Shown: one piece after another, positions 21,235 through 31,536 of the stretch
Numbering within the stretch: the first letter of the stretch is position 1
Layout of the letters: each line of letters opens with the position of its first letter
Assembly (NCBI GenBank): GCA_963697705.1
Contig: CAVOPA010000017.1
Coordinates: 1,922,001-1,986,000 of the forward strand
Reading direction: 5' to 3'
Source: CAVUCH01 sp963697705
GTDB lineage: Bacteria > Acidobacteriota > Vicinamibacteria > Vicinamibacterales > JAENWD01
DNA length: 64,000 nt
Notes under the pieces: model-generated
The model's input: only the letters and a program-made list of their open reading frames with translations
The model's database searches: none
What the model was told of the DNA's origin: nothing
Made by a program: the position numbers and the translations under genes

Positions 21235-22227
21235 CTACTGTCTGGCGTCCCTGGCCAGCGCCAGAATCCTGCCGATCAGCGCCTTGTCGTCTGGTAACAA
21301 TCCGGCGGCGGGGAGGCGCGGCACGAGGTCGGCCCAGGCGGGCTCCTTCCTGAACACCGCTGCGAAGATCGGGGCCGCTTCGGCCTCGCGCCCGATGGAG
21401 GCCAGCGTCACGGCCTGCCAGAAGGGCAGCTCGACGATCTCCGGCGCAATGCTCGCGGCGGCGGCGTATTCCTTCAGTGCGTCATCGACCTTCTGCTCGC
21501 TCATCAGCTCGTCACCGCGGTTCGCGCGGTTGTAGGCACGCTGCAGCCGGACGAGGCGTCGCAGCTCTACGAGGGGCTCGGCGTGGTCGTCGACGCGCAA
21601 GTCGAACACGCGGTCGGCGCCCGACCACGGCTTGCCGGTCGAGATCGGCTTCACGATCAGGATTGCGGCCGACTGTCGCCCGCGGATGTCGCCGCCGACC
21701 GACTGCGCCGCGTCGAGGGCCGCGAGCAGTCGATCCGCGAGATCCCCGGTGGCGTGCTCGTAGGCGTCGGCCATCGCCGGCCAGACCTTCGCGTTGGCCA
21801 TCAGGTTCGCCTGCACCGAGTACTGGTCGCCGACGTGGTGCCCCGCGGCAGCGATCGCCTTCGCGCCGGTGTGCGCCGCGACCCGCCCCTGGGCGTCGAT
21901 GATGGCCACCTGCCGGACGTCCTGCTGCGCGTCGGCGCCGACGAGCTGCTTCAGCACGTCAGGCGCCGGCATGCCGCGCTTCAGCAGTTCGAGCCCGCGT
22001 TGCCCGTACCCGGGGTCGACGAACGACTGCGTGGCGATCGCGCCCACGCCGGCCTCCGCCCACGTGACGATCGACCCGACCGAAAACCAGTGCGACTGCA
22101 CGGCCACGCCCATTTCCCCGGTCTTCGCGTCGCGTGCGACGATCGAGAACGTGTGGGCGAGGGGATCGGCGATCGCTGGAACGCCGGGAAGGGTGAGCAG
22201 CAGCGAGAGGACGAGTAGCGGGCGCAT
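21235..22227 (-). CDS. DUF1028 family secreted protein with TPR-like tail
   Basis: A 330-residue protein. A signal peptide (MRPLLVLSLLLTLPGVPAIA) leads to the DUF1028 domain, an Ntn-hydrolase-like fold. Family strings are THTFSIVARD in the form AHTFSIVARDAKTGEMGVAVQ, and VGAIATQSFVDPGYG. A C-terminal helical region (about residues 220-320) resembles tetratricopeptide repeats, as in other long DUF1028 proteins. Enzymatic activity is unproven for the family. The gene precedes the DUF362 gene on the same strand and follows the zinc-ribbon gene by 6 nt, so the two could be co-transcribed. Confidence 0.88.
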   Translation of the reverse strand: MRPLLVLSLLLTLPGVPAIADPLAHTFSIVARDAKTGEMGVAVQSHWFSVGSIVTWAEAGVGAIATQSFVDPGYGQRGLELLKRGMPAPDVLKQLVGADAQQDVRQVAIIDAQGRVAAHTGAKAIAAAGHHVGDQYSVQANLMANAKVWPAMADAYEHATGDLADRLLAALDAAQSVGGDIRGRQSAAILIVKPISTGKPWSGADRVFDLRVDDHAEPLVELRRLVRLQRAYNRANRGDELMSEQKVDDALKEYAAAASIAPEIVELPFWQAVTLASIGREAEAAPIFAAVFRKEPAWADLVPRLPAAGLLPDDKALIGRILALARDARQ

Positions 22228-22233
22228 GGGGCG

Positions 22234-22689
22234 TCAGGTTCCGGGTTCCTGGTGCCGGGTTCCGGGTGGGGTTCCGGGTTCCGGGTGCGTTCCGGGTTCC
22301 TTGTTCAATGGTGCCGGGTTCCGGGTTCCGGGTTCGCGGTTTGCACCGTCGGCAGCAGCGGGGCGTTTGCCGGCTTTCCAGGCCCAGCCGATCAGGCTGA
22401 CGGCGGCCAGCCCGACGACGCTCTTCGTGACCAGCCCGCGGCCGGGGGCTTTCTCGGGCTTGCCCTCGATCAGCTGGCGGAAGGCTTCGATCTGTTCCGG
22501 TGTGCGCGCCGGGTGCGTGGCGGCCGGCTGCTCGGCGACCGGCGCGGCGCGCCGTTCGACCCGGTGTTCTCCGGACGTCTTGACCCAGCGCGTGACGAAC
22601 GCGAACGCCTCCGAGCTGCACGCGGGGCAGATCTGATCCTCGTGAATTTCGTCGCAATCGAGGCACAAGCGCGCAGCGTCCAACTTCAT
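22234..22689 (-). CDS. Zinc-ribbon membrane protein with a repeat-derived tail
   Basis: A 151-residue protein. The N-terminus holds a four-cysteine zinc ribbon (LCLDCDE and ICPACSSEAF). A polar linker follows, then one membrane span (SVVGLAAVSLIGWAWKAG, about residues 88-106). The last 30 or so residues (EPGTRNPAP and similar) are a translation of the GGTTCCG heptamer array, so the natural C-terminus was probably shorter and has been extended by repeat invasion. The ribbon suggests a small regulatory or scaffold protein; function is unknown. The gene is 6 nt upstream of DUF1028 on the same strand. Confidence 0.7.
   Translation of the reverse strand: MKLDAARLCLDCDEIHEDQICPACSSEAFAFVTRWVKTSGEHRVERRAAPVAEQPAATHPARTPEQIEAFRQLIEGKPEKAPGRGLVTKSVVGLAAVSLIGWAWKAGKRPAAADGANREPGTRNPAPLNKEPGTHPEPGTPPGTRHQEPGT
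22236..22339. repeat. GGTTCCG heptamer array inside a gene end
   Basis: Repeated GGTTCCG and related units run across this span in several 7-nt-phased blocks, with short interruptions. The array overlaps the 3' end of the zinc-ribbon gene on the other strand and is translated there. No facing inverted arm is seen. Confidence 0.85.
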
Positions 22690-22720
22690 GGTGCAACTAT
22701 ACAGAAGGAGGGCCTTAGAA

Positions 22721-22927
22721 GGGCTGAGGGCTAGGGGCTAAGGGCTGAAGGGGCTCGAGCAGCCGCAAACACCTGGTCGTCAACGAGGCCGACGTCACGA
22801 ACGCATGCAGTTCTTCGTGTAGTGCCCGCTTCAGACGAGCCTTCCGGCGGGACAACACCGCCTATCAGCCCTCAGCCCTGAGCCGCCTTCAGCGGCCGTT
22901 AGCTCTTGGTCCTTTAGCCCTGAGCCC
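22721..22927. repeat. Facing GGGCTGA heptamer arrays with a degenerate REP
   Basis: GGGCTGA, GGGCTAG, GGGCTAA and GGGCTGA run at 22721-22748. Inverted units (TCAGCCC, TGAGCCG, TTAGCCC, TGAGCCC) run at about 22865-22927, ending at the ATG of the next gene. Between them lies a degenerate REP hairpin (GTAG foot, about 22818-22841). The block separates divergent genes. Confidence 0.8.
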
Positions 22928-23797
22928 ATGAGCCGCCCAATCGCTCGCGCACTCGTCGTCATCGGCGTGCTCACGGGCGCGACCCTGAGCGCGCAGACCC
23001 GCCCGTTGCCGGATCCGCAGGCGTTTGCGCCAGAAGTGCGCCGGCGGCTCCTCACGGACCGTGAGCTGCAGAGCCAGTACACCTTCATCGAAAAGCGCGA
23101 AGAGATCGAAGTGTCGAAGCTCGGGAAGGTGAAGCCGGGGCCGGTGAAGACGTACGAAGTGTACCCCTCGGTCGAGCGTGGCAACACCTACAAGCGGCTG
23201 ATCGCCGTCGACGGCGTGCCGCTGCCGCCAGCGGAGCTCGAACGGCAGGATCGTGTTCACCGCGAGGATGTGCTGCGCGAGCAAGCCGAGCGCGAGCGCG
23301 AATCGCCCCAGGATCGCGACCGGCGCCTGCGGGAGGAGGCGAAGGAAAAAGCCGAGTGGGACCGCACGCTCGACGAAGTCTTCGACCTGTACGACATCCG
23401 CATCGTCGGCCGGGAGACCCTCGATGGATACGAGACGGTCGTCGCCACGCTCGAACCCAAACCGGCCTACCGCCCGCGCACCGATGCGGGCAAGTGGATG
23501 AAGAAGCTGCGCGCGCGCGTCTGGATCAGCGAGTCCGACTACCAGGTCGTCAAGGCGGCCGCCACCGTCATCGACGACGTGACGTTCGGGTGGGGCATCG
23601 TCGGGCGGCTCCACAGCGGCACAGTCGCGGAGTTCGAGCGCCGCAAGATCAACGGCGAGGTCTGGCTGCCGGCGCGCGTCGAAATCAAGGGCACGGGACG
23701 TGCGCTGCTCCGCCGCTTCAGGATCGACAGCGTGACGGTTTACTCGGACTACAAGAAGTTCAACGTGTCGACCGACGAGCAGCTGACGCCGCACTGA
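22928..23797 (+). CDS. Exported protein of unknown function
   Basis: A 289-residue protein with a signal peptide (MSRPIARALVVIGVLTGATLSAQ). An N-terminal highly charged region (residues about 95-145, many E, R and D, coiled-coil-like) precedes a beta-rich C-terminal half (VVATLEPKPAY, VWISESDYQVVKAAATV, GEVWLPARVEIKGTGRALL). The second half resembles the outer-membrane-lipoprotein-sorting (LolA/LolB-like) type of fold seen in many acidobacterial secreted proteins, but I cannot assign the family firmly. No lipobox is present. The ATG directly abuts a heptamer array; no clear ribosome site is seen. Confidence 0.65.
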   Translation: MSRPIARALVVIGVLTGATLSAQTRPLPDPQAFAPEVRRRLLTDRELQSQYTFIEKREEIEVSKLGKVKPGPVKTYEVYPSVERGNTYKRLIAVDGVPLPPAELERQDRVHREDVLREQAERERESPQDRDRRLREEAKEKAEWDRTLDEVFDLYDIRIVGRETLDGYETVVATLEPKPAYRPRTDAGKWMKKLRARVWISESDYQVVKAAATVIDDVTFGWGIVGRLHSGTVAEFERRKINGEVWLPARVEIKGTGRALLRRFRIDSVTVYSDYKKFNVSTDEQLTPH

Positions 23798-23799
23798 GA

Positions 23800-23969
23800 G
23801 GCCCAAGGCTGAGGGCTAAGGGCTAATGGCCCGTTCGGCGGAAGGCAGGACCGGGGCACGCTCAAGGGTCGGGCTGGCGGGGACGGCGGAGGCGGACCGT
23901 GGGGGCTCTAGAGCCTGGGGCTGAAAGCCGAAGACGTCTCCCTGGCCCTTTAGCCATTAGCCCTTGGCC
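23800..23969. repeat. Facing GGCTAAG-type heptamer arrays
   Basis: AGGCTGA, GGGCTAA and GGGCTAA units at about 23807-23827 face inverted CCCTTTAG, CCATTAG, CCCTTGG and CCCTAAG units at about 23945-23973. The right arm supplies the stop region of the reverse-strand dehydratase. About 115 nt of unique sequence lies between. Confidence 0.75.
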
Positions 23970-25908
23970 CTAAGCGCTGTCGATGATCGCGTCGGCGTCA
24001 TAGACGCACCCGGCCCATGTCCCGCCGCTCGCGTGCTGCAGGGCGGCCCAGAGGCGCGTGTCGTCGTGCAAGGCCGCGTCCGGCCGCAGGTCGTCGCGCG
24101 GCGCGCGCGCGGCGAGCTCGGCGTCGGCAGCGACGGTCTCGCCACCCGCGGTAGTCGTCACGAGATCGATCGATCCATCCAGCCGCGTGCGATCGATCAC
24201 GACGCGGATCCGATCGCCGTCGCGGACGCGGCCGATCGGCCCGCCGCCGAGCGCCTCCGGGCCGATGTGGCCGATGCACGGCCCGGTGGACACGCCCGAG
24301 AAGCGGGCATCCGTGAGCAGGGCGACCGACCGGCCGACGTCGAGGTACTTCAGCGCGGAGGTGACCTGGTAGACCTCCTCCATCCCCGCGCCCATCGGAC
24401 CGCGGCAGATGAGGACCATCACCGTGTTCGCCTCGATGCGGTCGGGCCCGTGGCTCTTGATTGCGGCGATCGCGGCCCGCTCGGTGGTGAAGACGCGCGC
24501 GCTGCCGGTCAGGCGGTAGACGCCGTCAGCGCCCACGGTCGACGGGTCGATGGCGGTGCTCTTGACGATGGCGCCCTCCGGCGCCAGGTTGCCGCGTGAT
24601 GAACGCGACCGTGCGCGTGAGGCCGCGGCGGGCGGCAACGTCGGGGCTCATGATGACCGCATCGGGATCGACGCCGTCCGCCGCGCGCAGCCGCTCGCGG
24701 AGCCGGGCGCGCCGTCCCGAGCCTTCCCACCAGTCGAGCACCGCGTCGAGCGGCTCGCCGGTCACCGTCAGCACCGATCCATCGATCAAGCCGAGACGCC
24801 GGAGGTGCATCATCACCTCGGGCACGCCGCCGGCCAGGAACACGCGGATCGTGGGATGCGGCCCGTTCGGCAGCGAGTCCACCAGCCGCGGCACGCGGCG
24901 GTTCACGCCAATCCAGTCGTCGACGGTCGGGCGCGTGCGGCCGGCCGCGTGCGCGATGGCGGGGATGTGCAGCAGCAGGTTCGTCGATCCGCCAAAGGCC
25001 GCGTGCACGGCCATCGCGTTGGCAAACGCGGCGTCGGTCAGGATGTCGCGCGTCGTGAGGCGACGGGCGATCATCCGCTCTACCGCGCGGGCCGATCGCC
25101 TCGCCACGTCGCGCCAGATCGGCTGGCCCGATGGCGCCAGCGCGCTGTGCGGCACGGCCAGGCCGAGCGCCTCGGCCACGACCTGCGCCGTGGCCGCCGT
25201 GCCGAGAAACTGGCAGCCGCCGCCGGGTGATGCGCACGCGCGGCAGCCGAGCTCGGCGGCTTCTTCGAGCGTGAGCTGGCCGTACGCGTAGCGCGCGCCG
25301 ATGGTCTGCACCGCGCCCGCATCGACGCCATCGGTCGGCGGCAGCGTGACCCCGCCCGGCACCGCCACGGTTGCGAGATCCCGCGAGCCGGCCAGCGCCA
25401 TCAGCATCGCGGGCAGCCCCTTGTCGCACGTCCCGACACCGATGACGCCCCTTCGCGTCGGCAGCGACCGAATCAGGCGCCGCAGCACCATCGCGGCGTC
25501 GTTCCGGTACGCGAGGCTGTCCATCATGCCGGTCGTACCCTGCGTCCGGCCGTCGCAGGGATCGGTCACGAAGCCGGCAAACGGCATCAGTCCGCGCGCC
25601 CGCAGTTCGTCGGCCGCGGCTTCCATCAGCAGCCCGACCTCCCAGTGGCCCGTGTGGTACCCGAGCGCGAGTGCCGATCCATCCGGCCGGCGGATGCCGC
25701 CCTGCGTGCTGAGGATCAGGACCTCCGGACGCCCGAGCTCCTCGGGCCGCCAGCCCATGCCGACGTCCTGCGTCCACCCGAACAGATCGCCGCTCGGCTT
25801 CTGGAGCAGGTCCGCGGGCGTGATCGGGAGGGATCCTTTCGGCCCCGCCGCCGCGGTGACGACGTCGAAGTCGAGCGCGTCGGGGGAATCGAAGAGCGGA
25901 TCGGCCAT
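23970..25908 (-). CDS. YjhG/YagF-type sugar-acid dehydratase (IlvD/Edd family, one frame break)
   Basis: About 645 residues after joining. It matches the YjhG/YagF branch (D-xylonate dehydratase type) of the IlvD/Edd family: LPITPADLLQKPSGDLFG, TDPCDGRTQGTTGMMDSL, GVGTCDKGLPAMLMAL, AFGGSTNLLLHIPAIAH, DARFSGVSTGPCIGH. Conserved cysteines in PCDGRTQ and TCDKG are expected Fe-S ligands. The enzyme dehydrates a sugar acid such as D-xylonate to a 2-keto-3-deoxy acid; the exact substrate is unproven. One extra base near 24,590 splits the frame (ITR to GNLAPEGAIVKSTAIDPS); dropping one base restores it. The start is MADPLFDSPD at 25908. It is divergent from the sigma-54 activator. Confidence 0.88.
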
Positions 25909-26351
25909 AGCGCGATCATACGGGCAACGCGCTGGCTGCAGGGCGTGGGCTGTCCGCACGATATGTCGTGAGTAACGCCGAGCTTTTCAGGCATCACCCA
26001 TGAACACGAACGCGGCGCGGCGGTTGCGCAGGTGCAGCCGGTCTCTGTCACTGGTCTCGGCAGCCGTGTGCAACAGCGGTGCGGGGGTGGCGACACACCC
26101 GAACCGTCAGCGCGATCACAGCGCTGTAATCGAGGTCTGCCGGTGGCCAGAGGTCTGTCGCTCGGGTTCGGTGTGACGAGGGCCGGCGACCTGGCGCGAT
26201 GCGGCCCAAAAACGCGCAGGCGGGTGCGTGACAGGCAGACCTTCGCGGCAAGCCGGGACCAGGCACCCGGTTTGCCACGTCGTGCGGTCGAACGTCACAC
26301 GGCCGCAACGGAACCCGTGCGCCGTGCGTGCAGACCCTTGGAGGCAGACAG
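25909..26351. other. Divergent intergenic region of about 440 nt
   Basis: It lies between the dehydratase and the sigma-54 activator, which point away from each other, so it should hold two promoters. A 58-codon frame starting near 25,999 (MNTNAARRLRR) has an unbalanced composition and is not called. No heptamer array or REP is present. No clear promoter hexamers were found. Confidence 0.35.
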
Positions 26352-27566
<1,215 letters not shown>

Positions 27567-27629
27567 AAGGTGCCGAACATACCGCCGACCCGAATCTTCA
27601 TCGTGCGCCCAACCTTGCGCCTCGGCGGC

Positions 27630-27653
27630 GTGGTGCCCACCTTCAGGTGGGCC
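27630..27653. repeat. REP hairpin with GTGG foot
   Basis: GTGGTGCCCACC-TTCA-GGTGGGCC: the same loop as elsewhere, a fourth stem type (CCCACC/GGTGGG) and GTGG in place of GTAG. It is the only REP copy seen in the right-hand 38 kb of the window. Confidence 0.8.
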
Positions 27654-27809
27654 CTGCCGTCCGAACGTGTGACCGTTCCGGCCCGTCAATGCCGGGCAGT
27701 TCACACGCGCGCTCTCTCCCGTTTCTGGTGGTACTCTGCTTGTGTAGCATCGGCCGGAACGGTCGAACTGTGAACACATGACGTGATCGCAGCACACGAA
27801 GAGCCACCC

Positions 27810-29150
27810 ATGGTAACCCTCGCCGACCTGCGCGCACGACGCACGCTGCCGAACTGGCAGGAAGCTGTGGCGATCGTACAGGCGCTGTTCGAGGCATCCG
27901 TTGGAGACGGCAGGGGAGCGTGGCGGCTCCCCGACGTGGGACACATCGGCCTGAATGCCGATGGCACGATCGCGCTGCTGCCCCACAGCTCGCTGCCCGA
28001 GCATCCTGTCCGGCATCTCGCAGTCCTTCTGAGCCTGCTGCTCGAGGGCGTGCCGGCGCCCGAACCGCTCCTGGCCATCGCCGAGCGCAATTTGAAGGCC
28101 CCGCCGGAGTTCGCGACCCCCGATGAATTCACACGGTCGCTCCGCTATTTCGAGCGGCCGGGGCGCGACGACGACATCAAGGCGCTCGTTGCCCGCGCGG
28201 AGGATGCACGTGAGGAGAAGCCGGTTCTCGAGGAATTGGGCCACCTCGAACGACGCGCGCTCGAACTGCTGCAAACGGGTGAGATCCCCGAACGCCACGT
28301 GCTCGAGCCCGACGGGTCGGTTTCGATCTTCACTCGCGACCGCACCGCCAGTCTGCCCGGGATGAGCGGCTCGCCCGTGACCACCACCGTGGACATGCCC
28401 GGCACCGCAGACGCGCGACCCGTTCGCCGTCGTGACCTGTTCGGCGCGCTTCGCTTGCTGGTGGTCGTGGCGGCCGTGGGCGCGGCCGTGTACTGGTTCG
28501 TGCGCCCGGAGATCACGAGCGATCGGCGATCGGCGCAGGATCGGCTCGCGGAGGCCGCGCCCGAACGGCACAGCGCGCGTACCGTGGGGTCCGCCGCTGC
28601 GCCATCGGCAGCGTCGGGTTCCCCGGGATCAGCGGCCGACCGCCGGCCGTTCTCGGCTCGGCGATCCCCCGACGCGGCGACGGGATCGTCGGGCGCGCCG
28701 GCTGGCTCCTCCGGCAGCGGGGCTCCGGGTGCGTCCGCTGCGACAGCGGCGCCCGCCGCAACGAGCGGGAGCGGCGTGGGATCGAGTGCCATTTCACCGG
28801 CTGCGCCGCCTCGATCCTCAGCAGAAGCAGACCGTGGTGGTGAGGCGGACGCACCACCGAATGCGGCAGTGTCCGAGACCGACGGCTCGTACTCGGCCAG
28901 CGATCAGGACGTGTTGCCGCCGGTGCTCCTCGGACGGCAACCGCCGCCGCCGCCGCCGGGCACGCCTGCGGCCACTTACGAACTGGTGGTCGATACGTCC
29001 GGTCACGTCGAGCAGATCCGGCTCACCGCCGGCAGTCAGGACGTGCGCGAAAGCATGCTGCGCGCGCACCTGAAAAGCTGGAAATTCCGTCCTGCGACAC
29101 GAGGCGGCCAACCGGTTCCGTATCGCATCCAATTGCGGCTGGCCCCCTGA
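27810..29150 (+). CDS. TonB-like protein with conserved cytoplasmic N-domain, copy 1
   Basis: A 446-residue protein, the first of three paralogs. Residues 1-150 form a conserved domain (MVTLADLRARRTLPNWQEAV, HIGLNADGTIALLP, HPVRHLAVLLSLLLEG, SLRYFERPGRDDDI). One membrane span lies near 212-235 (LLVVVAAVGAAVYWF). A Ser/Ala/Gly/Pro-rich linker follows, then a TonB-C-like domain (YELVVDTSGHVEQIRLTAGS, LRAHLKSWKFRPATRGGQPV). Predicted topology is cytoplasm, membrane, periplasm. The N-domain resembles a non-catalytic kinase-lobe (KIND-like) fold in pattern, which is a guess. ATG at 27810 aligns with the starts of copies 2 and 3. Its stop overlaps the next ATG (TGATG). Confidence 0.75.
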   Translation: MVTLADLRARRTLPNWQEAVAIVQALFEASVGDGRGAWRLPDVGHIGLNADGTIALLPHSSLPEHPVRHLAVLLSLLLEGVPAPEPLLAIAERNLKAPPEFATPDEFTRSLRYFERPGRDDDIKALVARAEDAREEKPVLEELGHLERRALELLQTGEIPERHVLEPDGSVSIFTRDRTASLPGMSGSPVTTTVDMPGTADARPVRRRDLFGALRLLVVVAAVGAAVYWFVRPEITSDRRSAQDRLAEAAPERHSARTVGSAAAPSAASGSPGSAADRRPFSARRSPDAATGSSGAPAGSSGSGAPGASAATAAPAATSGSGVGSSAISPAAPPRSSAEADRGGEADAPPNAAVSETDGSYSASDQDVLPPVLLGRQPPPPPPGTPAATYELVVDTSGHVEQIRLTAGSQDVRESMLRAHLKSWKFRPATRGGQPVPYRIQLRLAP

Positions 29151-31372
29151 TGCCCGCCGCTCCGGCTGTCGGTCAAAGCGGCACCGTCGCGCCTCGCGAA
29201 CACCGCCTCGCCCTGCTCGCCTCTGGCACTGCGCTCTTTCTGAACGCGGCCCTGTTGTTCTCGGTTCAGCCAATGCTCGCGAAGACCCTGCTGCCGTTGC
29301 TCGGCGGCTCTGCGGCGGTCTGGACGACGTGCATGCTGTTCTTCCAGTCGACGCTGCTTGCCGGGTATGCCTACGCGGACCTGTCCGCGCGTCTGCTGAG
29401 TCCCGGACGCCAGCTCGTAGTCCAGACGGTGCTGATCGGCCTCGCGCTGTTGCTCCTGCCGCTTGCAATCCCAACCGAGGCTGCGACCGCGTCGGCCAGC
29501 CCTGTCCCGTGGCTGCTGAAAACCCTGGCGCGGTCCGTTGGCCTTCCCGTCCTGGTGCTGGCGACCACCGCGCCTCTTGTTCAGCACTGGTTTTCTCTGA
29601 CCGGATCTGGTTCGGCACGCGACCCCTATTTCCTGTATGCCGTCAGCAATACGGGGAGTCTGGGCGCCCTCCTCGCATATCCGCTGCTGATCGAACCACT
29701 CGTTCCGCTGTCGGCGCAGGTGCGCTCGTGGAGCGTCTTCTTCATCGTCGGAGCCGGCGTCACGATGCTGTGCGGCGTTATCGCCCTGTGCGCCACGCGC
29801 CGCGCGGCCCCGGGAACTCCCGCGCGCGCTCCTGCCGTGGGTGCGGCCCCAGGGGTCGTTCAGAGGATTCGGTGGGTCATCCTCGCCTTCATTCCGTCGA
29901 GCCTGATGCTGGCTGTCACCACGTATCTCTCGACGGACATCGCAGCCGTCCCTCTGTTGTGGGTGGTTCCGTTCGCGATCTATCTCCTGACCTACGTCCT
30001 GGCGTTTGGCCGTCGTGGCGGGACATCGGACCTGCTCGATCGAGCCGCCCCGCTCGTGACCGTCGCGCTGACATACCTGCTCGTCGTCAAGCTCGGGAGC
30101 CCGTTGTGGCTTGTCGTGCCAGTCCACCTGATCGCCTTCGGTGTGATCGCGCTCGCGTGTCACACCGGCCTCGCAGCGGCCCGCCCCGCGCCGGAGCACC
30201 TCACGGGCTTCTACCTGTCGCTCGCGCTGGGCGGCGTGCTTGGCGGCTTGTTCAACTCGGTCGTCGCGCCGGTCCTGTTCAACAGCATCGCCGAGTACCC
30301 GCTGGTGCTCGTCTGCGCGTGTGCGGTCCGTGCCTCGTCCGCCGACTTCTCGCGCATCGCGCGAGAGCCGCGTCAGCTGCTGAAGGTGCCTGCGCTCGGC
30401 GTGCTCGTGGTGCTCGCGACGGAATGGGTCCATTGGGCCAGACTCGCGGACGGGTGGGTGCTGCCGGCACTCGCGATTCCTGTCGTGGCGTGTTACAGCC
30501 TGTCCCGTCGTCCGGCGCTGTTTGCACTGGCGATCGCCTCGATGCTGCTGGCCGGCAACGTGGCGACTGGCAGGCAGACGCTGCTCGAGGCCCAGCGGTC
30601 GTTCTACGGCGTGTATCGCGTGACGTCCGATGGCGAAGGGCGGTATCACACCCTGTATAGCGGCACCACCGTCCACGGGCAGCAGCGGGTTGACGGCGTG
30701 CTGCCGCTGGAGCCGCTGGCGTACTTTCACCCATCGGGTCCGGTTGGAGACGTGTTCCGCGCTGTCCGCCGTGACCGTCCGCTGCGCGTCGGCGTCGTGG
30801 GATTGGGGGCTGGCGGGCTCGCGGCGTACTGGCGCGCTGGCGACCGGTGGACGTTTTTCGAGATCGACCGTGACGTCGAGCGGATCGCCCGCGACCCCAC
30901 CCTCTTCACCTACCTGCAGCGGTGCGGCGCGACGTGTGCCGTTGTGATCGGCGACGGACGGCTGTCGCTTGCCCGTGAGCCGGACCCCCAGTACGATCTG
31001 CTGGTGATCGATGCGTTCAGCTCCGATGCGATCCCAGTCCATCTGCTGACGCGCGAAGCCGTGCAACTGTATCTGTCGCGGCTTGCGCCGGACGGCGTGC
31101 TGGCGTTTCACATCTCCAACCGGCACCTAGATCTGGCTCCGGTGCTCGACCGAACGAGGCGGGAGCTCCGCGTCAGCGGTGCGATCCGGATCGACCGGGC
31201 GCGCAACGTTCCAAGCGAACATTGGGGATCGGAATGGTTCGCGATGTGGTCTCAATCGGAATACGTTCGATATCTGACGGCTCAGCCAGGATGGCGTGGC
31301 TCCTCCGTCAGCGCTCGCCGCGTCTGGACCGACGACTATTCCGATCTGTTCTCGATCGTGAGATGGCGTTGA
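29150..31372 (+). CDS. Membrane protein fused to a spermidine-synthase-like domain
   Basis: A 740-residue fusion. The N-terminal 480 or so residues hold about 12-14 hydrophobic spans (from LFLNAALLFSVQPMLAKTLLPLLGG through VLVVLATEWVHWA). The C-terminal domain is a SpeE-like Rossmann fold with VGVVGLGAGGLAAY, TFFEIDRDVERIARDP and DLLVIDAFSSDAIPVHLLTREA, where the aspartates match the aminopropyltransferase active site. Such fused proteins are common in Acidobacteria and Proteobacteria, and their polyamine activity is unproven. It is translationally coupled to copy 1 of the TonB-like family (shared A of TGATG). The speA gene elsewhere in the window could link it to polyamine metabolism. Confidence 0.88.
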   Translation: MPAAPAVGQSGTVAPREHRLALLASGTALFLNAALLFSVQPMLAKTLLPLLGGSAAVWTTCMLFFQSTLLAGYAYADLSARLLSPGRQLVVQTVLIGLALLLLPLAIPTEAATASASPVPWLLKTLARSVGLPVLVLATTAPLVQHWFSLTGSGSARDPYFLYAVSNTGSLGALLAYPLLIEPLVPLSAQVRSWSVFFIVGAGVTMLCGVIALCATRRAAPGTPARAPAVGAAPGVVQRIRWVILAFIPSSLMLAVTTYLSTDIAAVPLLWVVPFAIYLLTYVLAFGRRGGTSDLLDRAAPLVTVALTYLLVVKLGSPLWLVVPVHLIAFGVIALACHTGLAAARPAPEHLTGFYLSLALGGVLGGLFNSVVAPVLFNSIAEYPLVLVCACAVRASSADFSRIAREPRQLLKVPALGVLVVLATEWVHWARLADGWVLPALAIPVVACYSLSRRPALFALAIASMLLAGNVATGRQTLLEAQRSFYGVYRVTSDGEGRYHTLYSGTTVHGQQRVDGVLPLEPLAYFHPSGPVGDVFRAVRRDRPLRVGVVGLGAGGLAAYWRAGDRWTFFEIDRDVERIARDPTLFTYLQRCGATCAVVIGDGRLSLAREPDPQYDLLVIDAFSSDAIPVHLLTREAVQLYLSRLAPDGVLAFHISNRHLDLAPVLDRTRRELRVSGAIRIDRARNVPSEHWGSEWFAMWSQSEYVRYLTAQPGWRGSSVSARRVWTDDYSDLFSIVRWR

Positions 31373-31506
31373 GCCTGGCGGAACGGAGATGCAGACGCGC
31401 TACTGCGTGCGCCGGAGCAGCCGTGCGCATTGAAGCGCAGAATTTATGGACTCAGCATACGCGCCTAATCCGACAGTTGAATCGCCGCCAGCTGCCACGT
31501 CCGCGG

Positions 31507-31512
31507 TATAAT
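31507..31512 (+). promoter_or_regulatory. Candidate -10 element of TonB-like copy 2
   Basis: A perfect TATAAT stands 25 nt before the ATG in an otherwise GC-rich 164-nt gap. No good -35 lies 16-18 nt upstream (TTGAAT is 24 nt away). A ribosome site, AAGGAG, follows at about 31525-31530. Confidence 0.45.
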
Positions 31513-31536
31513 GGCTCTGCTTCAAAGGAGTCGTGA

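Noticed and set aside
22721..22748. Telomere-like GGGCTAA repeats marking a chromosome end
   Set aside because: The resemblance to plant-type TTTAGGG is superficial. Arrays are short, degenerate, internal, and accompanied by other heptamers.
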